Positions 56,862 to 64,000 of a stretch of DNA of 64,000 nt are shown piece by piece. Position 1 is the first letter of the stretch, and the number at the start of each line of letters is the position of its first letter. Source of the DNA: Dirofilaria immitis (taxonomy: Eukaryota; Nematoda; Chromadorea; Rhabditida; Onchocercidae); assembly GCA_024305405.1 (NCBI GenBank), contig JAKNDB010000088.1, positions 1,258,001-1,322,000 of the forward strand. The letters are read 5' to 3'. Under the pieces are notes generated by a model that saw only the letters and a list, made by a program, of their open reading frames with translations, had not been told where the DNA came from and did no database searches. The translations under genes were made by a program, and so were the position numbers.

Positions 56862-56871
56862 ATTATTATAG
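56862..56871 (+). promoter_or_regulatory. Acceptor immediately before the EF-hand gene start
   Basis: TATTATTATAG ends two bases before ATG at 56874. With no upstream exon visible, this fits a spliced-leader acceptor. Confidence 0.5.
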
Positions 56872-56873
56872 CA

Positions 56874-59800
56874 ATGGATTCAGATGAATCAATTGAAATA
56901 ATAAAATGGGAAGCAAATATTCAACCACCAACAATCGATGAATTACGTAAATATACGAAAAATACATTTAGTCGTAAATATATCAAATATATGTATTCGA
57001 AATTTAAAAATGTTCGTTCTATCTAAATTTATTAATTGCATGCAAAAAAAAAAAATCTTATTGAAATTTTCAAATAATTTTGAATGAATAGAAGAAGTAG
57101 ATTAATCGAACAAAATATTATTAATTTTTTTTCTTTAGAATAACTAAACTAATTAATATCGAATGAAAGTTTGGAATAATATTGTCATAAAATGTCACAC
57201 GTAATTCACGTTTGTAATCGTTGCGAAAGTTTAATTTGTCGTAATGAAGATGATATGACTACTATTAATTTCTAAAATAAGTATTTATAGTAGTAAATGA
57301 TATAGCAATAAATATTTTGAGTACTAGAAAAGCTAAATTAATTAATATCATGTATTAGGAGGGTAAAGTAATATTTTCGTAAAATATCACGTAATACGTT
57401 TATGGTTGCGTAAAATATCACGCAACACGTTTATGGTTTTTTCTGAAATGGACATTTTATATTTTCTATATTCCTACATTTTTTCTTAATATTAATGATT
57501 TATATGTTATCATTAATCATTTAAAATTGATGCAGGAATGTCCAACAGGTAGAATGCGTGTAGCTAAATTTAAAAAATGTTTGGTTCATATTTTCCATCG
57601 TATCTCGATGATGAATACATTCTGAGGCTTTTCACAGCGTTCGCTAACGGTAAAGAAGAAATGACTTTTCAGGTGATAAAATTTACCTTTTCTCTTTTTC
57701 AGAATTCTTTAATTATATAAAATAAAACTAAAAATATTTTTTCTTTTGTGCTAACAATTTTAGAAAATATTTCAATTAGCATAAAAAATTTGCAGCATAA
57801 TAGAAAATTAAAAAAAAAAATTGATGCTAAAGATGAGGCCAATAATAGACTGATATTGATTTTAAATAATTGATTATTATCGATTGATTGTTTTAAAGAT
57901 TAAGTAAAAAAATCGAAAGATAATGATGATAAATACGGTTAAAATTTTACGATTTATTAAACTGACGCAAGAGCAAACTGTCATTTTTGCATCATTAAAT
58001 ATTGCTATTTTATATTAAAATATATTTTGCTAATTATTTCACGGCATTTTTAACTGACTAATTTTATTTCACAATTTTTTAAATTATTATTTCACTATTT
58101 GCTATTATTTTAAAGATATTTGAGATTACGAAAATCATATCAGATAAATAGCAAATTTAGATTAACACAAATAACCTGTGACGTCGATAAAGTATTTAGT
58201 TTGAGATTTGCTAATAAATTCATGCAATAATGATCAAAGAAATTTTATGAATATGATAAATTTTGAAAATTAAAAACTTAGTGATCAGTCAACAAAAATG
58301 GACAATGACCACTAAAAGTATCCATCATCTTCAATCATCATGTAAACTATAGAAGTTGCGGATGATTTCAACATTCGCCATACTCCGACCCTTCAATATT
58401 TCAATTAAATAGATCATGATATATTGAATCCTTATGAATTACTGATCGATAATCAAATATTTTCGATCGAATTATTAAAAAAAAAATGAATCAATAATTG
58501 AATGGATAAAAGCATTTGTTAAAGGTCATATAAAGATCATTATCTAGTGATTTGCTGCCACTAATTCAAATTTTTTTCTGAATTCTGACAGAATTTTTTT
58601 TGAATTCTAGACCTCTGAATTCTGACAGAACATATTTGAAAATGCATTTCTTCAATTGAAATTGATCATTGAGGAAGGATCGAATTCTAACCCATACTAA
58701 TACTCAATCAGGTCAATAATTTAAAAGTTAAAGAGTTTCATCTACAGAGTTTTACCTTATCTGCAATACAATATCATGCAATCAGCGAACAAATCATCGC
58801 AAGAAAAAACATTTAATGCGGAAGAGAATTCGCTAAATTCCAAAAAATATATGCGAATTTCTTTGCTGCAAAAATTTTGTAATTTTAATAAAAATTACTT
58901 GGGACTAAATCAAAATTCAAAAATCCAATTATCCAATTAACCTTACATCAAACAATATTAATTAATTATAGATATTAACATGAATAGTTCATATAAAATA
59001 GTTATTAATTAGTAATGATCGGATAATAAGACTTAAATTTAATTTGTACATTTAAATTTAATTTGCTTTTACAATAAAAATTTCATTAGAAAAATTAATA
59101 TTTGATTATTATTCTGTATTCAAGTATTCGATATTTTAGGATCTGATGGAATCATTAGCATTACTTTGTTTACCGACACCGGAAGCAAGTGCAATTTGGA
59201 CAATACGAATGATCAAAGGTTGCGATGTTGAAATGATCACAGAAGCCGTATGAATTTATTTTTTATTCTTTGAATAATAAATCGAGAACTTCGCTTTCAA
59301 TAAGATCAGTAATTTAAGGAAAAAATTAAATTTGATCTTATCATATCATGATAAGATCAAATTTAATCTTGATATTTTCAAGTACTTCAGTTATTCGTTT
59401 AGGATTTTTATGTTCTTCTTTTTCCTAAGTTTAATTGCATTTAATTTATATTTCTTATTAAATTTTATTATTTTAGACTTTTCCTAGGATTTTTATTGAC
59501 TTTCATTTGATTGAAATTAATTTTTGTTATTTAGGAATTGTTGGCTTTTGTAAAATCGGTTTTTCGATTAGCAATGTTTGAGAAATCAAAAAATAATAAA
59601 ATGCCTAATTGTGGCTTTCATATGATTGATACAACTTTGCAAAATGTTGCTATCCATCGTTCTCATGGAACATTTAAAGTATTGCTATAATTTATCACTA
59701 TTTCTAAAAAACAAAAAAGATAATTAAAATAATTGATTAAAATAGCATATCAAGAAATTAATGAAAAGCAATTTTTAAATGATAATTCTTATATATTAGT

Positions 59801-60518
59801 TATAATTAAAATTACCATATCATATTTGCAATAATTAAAATAATGTTTATCATGTATGTAAAAGATGGTTTCGAAATAAATATCAATGCTTTATCAATTT
59901 CATTGCAGGCATTGGATAAGTATGGCAATGGTTATATACGCAAATCTGATTTTATTAATTTCTTTCAGGTTTCATCATTTTTATGCTATTTTCGAATAAT
60001 TGCAAAAATGATATGAATACCAAATGTGCAGCTTTTTCATTAATTTAGAATTTATTCGAAGAATCTAACTAGTCGTTGATTGAATTTATCCACAAAATCT
60101 AACTACTCAATTTTCATTTATGCAAAGAATCTGACTACTTTCTACATCCACTGGACTTATCCAAATAAACTAATTATTTGTCCATCCGGTGAATTTATCC
60201 GGAGAATCTGATTTACTTTACTATTCAAGGATTCATAGGAAGAATTTCTGATAAAAATTCAAAAATTAATATTTTTATTTCAAATTGTATATTTAAAAAG
60301 AATGATGCATAAAAATTAAATTTATTTTTTAAATTTTAAATGAAATTCAATTGTCTTCTCATTTTCAGCAAAATGAATGTCTGGATCCAATTTTTATGAA
60401 ACCATTGCGCTTAAAAATGCGATATAATATAGAGCATTTTAGAAGCGAAAAAATGCTCCAATTTCATGATTTTTTTCGGAAAATTATCATTGCTATGAGC
60501 TTGGATAATTTAATGTGA
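56874..60518 (+). CDS. EF-hand protein of the neuronal calcium sensor (NCS/KChIP-like) family, degenerate loops, one-base frame break
   Basis: NCS proteins are compact four-EF-hand calcium sensors that regulate channels, kinases and receptors. Exons: 56874-57011, 57536-57672, 59140-59247, 59535-59678, 59909-59968, 60369-60518; all junctions are phase 0. The 245-residue product carries the NCS hallmark of a cryptic first EF hand with a C-P-T-G motif (residues 48-51), then K-K-M-F-G-S-Y-F-P, followed by helices of EF2 to EF4. Loop 4 (D-K-Y-G-N-G-Y-I-R-K-S-D, 179-190) lacks the acidic residue at position 3 and has Asp at position 12. EF2 (F-A-N-G-K-E-E-M-T-F) and EF3 (K-G-C-D-V-E-M-I-T-E) lack most ligands, so calcium binding is doubtful. 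The N terminus (M-D-S-D-E-S) has no myristoylation Gly. In exon 2 one A is missing from the run at 57572-57577; adding it restores length and phase. AATAAA lies 35 bp after the stop. Confidence 0.9.
57185..57430 (+). repeat. TAAAATATCACGTAATACGT repeats in the first intron
   Basis: Three diverged copies of GTAAAATATCACG(T/C)AA(T/C)AC followed by GTTTATGGTTGCG, containing CACGT cores, lie in the first intron of the EF-hand gene. Confidence 0.75.
59325..59367 (+). repeat. Perfect 20-bp hairpin in an intron
   Basis: Left arm ATTAAATTTGATCTTATCAT, loop ATC, and an exact reverse-complement right arm. It lies in the third intron of the EF-hand gene, just after the donor. Confidence 0.9.
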
Positions 60519-60552
60519 AAATGGGAAGATCGAAGAAGAAATGATAAAAATC

Positions 60553-60558
60553 AATAAA
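60553..60558 (+). terminator. Candidate polyadenylation signal of the EF-hand gene
   Basis: AATAAA 35 bp after the stop codon. Confidence 0.6.
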
Positions 60559-61391
60559 TTGTATATTTTTGTATAAATGTTTTTTTTCATTGTTATTAAC
60601 TCTCCCAATGAAAATTTTCTTAATTTTTAAATTTTCAACTTTTCATTTGTTATTATAGCGATTGTCGGTAAAATGAAAATTTACAAATGATCTCATTTCC
60701 AATATCATTATGTAACATATGAAAACAAAAATAGAAGAGATGAAGAATATTGACATTCTTATAAGAGAATAAGCAAATTTATTTTTTTTTCGAAATTAGA
60801 TTTGAAACTTCATATTCAAAATTGAACCTAGAATTCTAAAGTAAATCACAAAAAAAAAAGAATTATGATAAATCGATTTTAAGAGTTTTAATAAAATCAA
60901 GAAAATTTTCTCGAAATGTTATATAATTTTTGAAGCTTAAGATTTCCGTGATTTCATATCAATGATATATCGATCGTTCGGCTCTTTTTGATGTTATTTC
61001 GATGAATGTTATTTGTTGAGTTAATAGCTCATTAATGAAATATATGAATCAAAACATAAAAATTCTGGAAATTTAGGCAAAATTGATCAAATAAATTTGA
61101 TGGACAACATCAAGTGAGCATCGAATTAATTTACAAGAAAAATAAATTTGAGCATTCGTTCTAATTGCATGCTTCTAAGGTCATTTTCAAATTTTTAGAT
61201 CTTATTTGTTCAAAATAATTCTTCGTCATTTCCATTTCTTGATTTGAGATAAAAGACAAGGGAAAAAAGGAGAGAGAGAGAGAAGATCCGGATTATTACT
61301 ATGTTAAATATATGCAAAACATGATGATATTGAAATACGTTATCTTACGGTGAAGTCGCTAGCAATTCTCGATAATTACGCGAAAGATGAT

Positions 61392-61412
61392 CCCCCTCCA
61401 CCCTTCCCACCC
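61392..61412 (-). other. G-quadruplex motif
   Basis: The minus strand reads GGG-T-GGG-AA-GGG-TGGA-GGGGG, four G tracts with loops of 1, 2 and 4 bases. It sits in a short GC-rich patch about 0.87 kb after the EF-hand gene. Confidence 0.7.
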
Positions 61413-61459
61413 TACCTCCGGGATCTTGTATTTTATTTCTTCTGAATAACAAAATAAAT

Positions 61460-62130
61460 ACCGCAATTTGTCACACAAAATTTGTTATATGTCATATGTG
61501 CCATGTAGAAAGAATATTTCGTTAAGCCAATATTTTTATTTCGCTTAATCAAAATAACTAATAAATTAAAATTAAATATCAAAATTAATAAATTCGATAT
61601 TAAAATTATAATTGTCATACAAAGTTTGTAACTTATTATGCACAAAAGAATTTTTATTTAAATAATACTCTTATATTGTTTAATTAAAATGGCAACAAAT
61701 CAGATAATAGATATATCACATAAAAATTTATAACTTGTCTTTTTTACTAGAAAAAAGTATTCCATTATTTAAGTAATGCTTTTTTTTTTTTACTTAATTA
61801 AAATAGCAATCAAATGTGATATTGAATATATTCATACAAAATTTATAATTTGTTACATAGAAGCGGAAAATATTACTCATTTATTCGAATCTTTCAAATT
61901 TTCAATTTGATATAAGTAATATCTTGGTTCTGCTTAATTAAAGTGACTATAAATCTATAATTTATCATATAAAATAATATTTTTTTCATGCTTAATGAAA
62001 CATAACAAGACATGATATCGAATATATAATTTGAATTTGTAATACATTACATAGGAAAGAATACGTCATTATTCAAATAATATTTCTATATTATAATATA
62101 GAAATATTATTTAATTTGTAGCAACAAATT
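61460..62130. repeat. Degenerate about 120-140-bp tandem repeat
   Basis: Four to five diverged copies sharing CTTAATTAAAATAGCAA(T/C)AAAT, ATATTCATACAAAATTTATAA and a GTTACATAGAA/AGTATT(C/A) block with a TTATTCGAATAA-like end. Confidence 0.7.
62075..62112. repeat. Perfect 38-bp palindrome
   Basis: Left half AAATAATATTTCTATATTA is followed directly by its exact reverse complement with no spacer. It lies at the end of one unit of the degenerate repeat. Confidence 0.9.
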
Positions 62131-62329
62131 TGATACCGGACATAGAACTTCGCATTCCAATCAATTATATATTTTGGAAACTGAAATCGAATATGAAAGA
62201 AATAGATTCGATTTTCAGATCAAATTGTCTTAAAATACAAAATATTTATAAAGTCTAAAAACTAATTTTTGAAAGGAAAATGAAATGATGGTCATAAATT
62301 ATAAGTAAGCACTGTTTATACATTTGATT

Positions 62330-63600
62330 AGACAAAATTTATTAACTGATAACTTATCAAAATAGCAAAAAGTTTGCCATCAAATGGAACTATATATAGT
62401 CATCCGGCATATTACCATAAATTAGTCGTACATCACAATTAATTATTTTACATTTACATAATATTATAACGATTAGCGGTACGAAATATAGCACAATACT
62501 CCATCGATAGAGTAGATAAGACCATAAATTATACAGTGATATTTGTTGAGTATTTTCCATTACTGAAATATGCTATCAATCAATTAAGTTATAAATTTAT
62601 CAATATAACTATTCCAATAGCAATTATACATTATTCTGAATTTATCAATAAAACTATTCCAGTGAAGTTTATATCATTTTGAATTTATTAATATTATTAT
62701 CTCAGTGTTATTATATACTATTTTAAAATTAACTGATATTTTAAATTTATCGATATAACCAATATGCTATCAATTAATTAAATTATGAATTTATCAATAA
62801 AAACGATTCCGAAGTAGTTATATATTATCAATCAATTAATCAGATTTACATATCTATCGGTATCACATTTTCACATGCTATTTTTGTAAGTTCATTAATA
62901 TAACTATTTTACATTTTACATTTATTAACATAATTATTCTGTATAATTTATATTACTTTAAGTTTATTAATATAACTATTCTAATAGCTGTTGTACGGTA
63001 TTTTAAATCTATCCGATACAGTCATATGTTATCAGTTAATTTAACTATAAATTTATCAACACAAACTATCTTAATGCAATTATCTTTATAAATATATCGA
63101 AATAACCAAATTATTTCTTGCACAATTCATTATCCACCACAAAACGAATGTTATGATATCTAAATGTAACGAATCATTTATCTTCTCTTTGTTCTCTACA
63201 ACAAAGCTTACGTACAATATTTTAAATAATTTTCCATTAGCATATTTTATCTACTATCTTATTCAGCTAATCAATCAATCGCTTTATCATTCTGCTGCTC
63301 ATCTCATTCTTATCATATATTTTATTCACACTTGTTAAGATTTCTTTTAGTTGATTTATTTAACATAATTATTATTGGATAAAATTCATCACAATCAATT
63401 TTTTTACAGAGTTTGAAACCGTACAAAAAGATTATTTCTTTAACATTCTCCAGAGTTTGAAATTTTCTACAGTAATTACATATTATGTTATCAATTAATC
63501 AAATTATAAACTTATTAAAATGACTATTCCGAATAATTTATATGCTATCAATTAATCAAATCATATCAATATTTATGAATATAATAATAATCTTCCGAGG
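62330..63600. repeat. Degenerate about 60-65-bp satellite-like repeat
   Basis: More than ten diverged copies of a unit combining TGCTATCAATTAATTAAATT, ATAAATTTATCAATATAACT and ATTCC(A/G)A(T/A)AG(C/T)AATTATA. Unit order is preserved, but identity is low. Confidence 0.75.
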
Positions 63601-63930
63601 CAGTTAAAAATATTCAGTAACACAGGTATCCCTTTTTAATTATATGTCGCCAATTAATTAATTTTATTAAATTTTGCTTCTGATTTTATTTTTTCTTATT
63701 CTTATCCCAAAAATATTCTAGATATTCTGATTTTTCCTTCCATTTTATTACTAAATCTCATTGATGAACAAAAATTTTCAAGTAGCAAATCATTCTAATT
63801 CATACATATTGCTGATAATTTTCATGGAATTTGCTTAGAAAAAAAAAATTAAAGAAACTAAAGAAAACCGGAAACGGAGTGATTCGGAATTAGATTATTG
63901 ATTTCGGAAGACGAAATTAAAATTGAACTG

Positions 63931-63999
63931 GTGCCATAATCGCATTTTGTAGCATCGTTAAAAATGGTTCCACATGACTCATTTTATCATCATCATCGT
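63931..63999 (-). CDS. Possible exon cut by the right edge, unrecognised
   Basis: On the minus strand a frame entering from the window edge reads D-D-D-K-M-S-H-V-E-P-F-L-T-M-L-Q-N-A-I-M-A-P up to a possible donor GTTCAA at about 63930. GTTC donors are used by the Nuf2 and EF-hand genes in this window, which makes this plausible. An ATG at about 63980 could be the start. There is no further support. Confidence 0.25.
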
Positions 64000-64000
64000 C

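Larger units (their letters stand above)
49213..56873. other. 7.7-kb gene-poor region
   Basis: AT-rich sequence with many TTCTCGAATTTTTCAATAAAA-like diverged words between about 49880 and 50500, and a duplicated block near 54500. A GC-richer spot at 51880-51960 (GGCCTATTGGCCATGGC) is open for about 20 codons in two frames. A 65-codon frame at 50738-50935 lacks any support. No gene is called. Confidence 0.55.
60519..63920. other. 3' region of the EF-hand gene and satellite-like tail
   Basis: After the EF-hand gene the sequence holds an AATAAA at 60553, a C-rich/G-rich patch (61386-61430) and two families of degenerate repeats that fill most of 61460-63600. Open frames at 61433-61645 (minus) and 63153-63338 (plus) fall in or beside the repeats and are not called. 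Confidence 0.6.

Noticed and set aside
61433..61645. 70-codon minus-strand frame
   Set aside because: Falls in the degenerate tandem repeat and is not supported by other copies.

Overview
The window looks like nuclear DNA of a parasitic nematode, most likely a spirurid/filarial-type worm. The evidence is extreme AT richness, many introns with short GT donors and TTTCAG/TTTTAG acceptors, acceptor-like sites placed a few bases before start codons (the pattern of spliced-leader trans-splicing), and genes typical of animals. The species cannot be fixed from this sequence alone. No rRNA, tRNA, CRISPR array, transposase or reverse transcriptase was recognised.

Layout. 1-9.35 kb: a minus-strand DM-domain (doublesex/mab-3 family) transcription factor whose two recognised exons are separated by a 6-kb intron full of tandem repeats; a GGAT-rich minisatellite lies beyond its last recognised exon. 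9.35-18 kb: no gene, only diverged tandem repeats and microsatellites plus a purine/pyrimidine tract. 18-31 kb: a less AT-rich gene island with a plus-strand NF45/ILF2 homologue (10 exons), a plus-strand Nuf2/HIM-10 kinetochore gene (10 exons) and a small unrecognised minus-strand gene. 33.3-36.4 kb: an unrecognised plus-strand gene for a membrane-anchored protein with a long basic tail. 36.4-56.9 kb: mostly repeats, with one tiny two-exon gene at 48.9-49.2 kb. 56.9-60.5 kb: a plus-strand, six-exon EF-hand protein of the neuronal calcium sensor type whose calcium loops look degenerate. 60.5-64 kb: degenerate satellite-like repeats, a long palindrome, a G-quadruplex motif and a possible exon cut by the right edge.

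The genes do not form one pathway. NF45 (dsRNA-binding complex) and Nuf2 (Ndc80 complex) are tandem and could be co-transcribed; the others are separate units.

The most consequential observation is that all four recognised genes, and the 33-36 kb gene as well, carry one or two single-base frame breaks at or next to short homopolymer runs while flanking exons, splice sites and protein similarity remain intact. This is best explained by indel errors in the consensus (long-read type assembly) rather than by pseudogenes, and automated prediction would split or truncate these genes.
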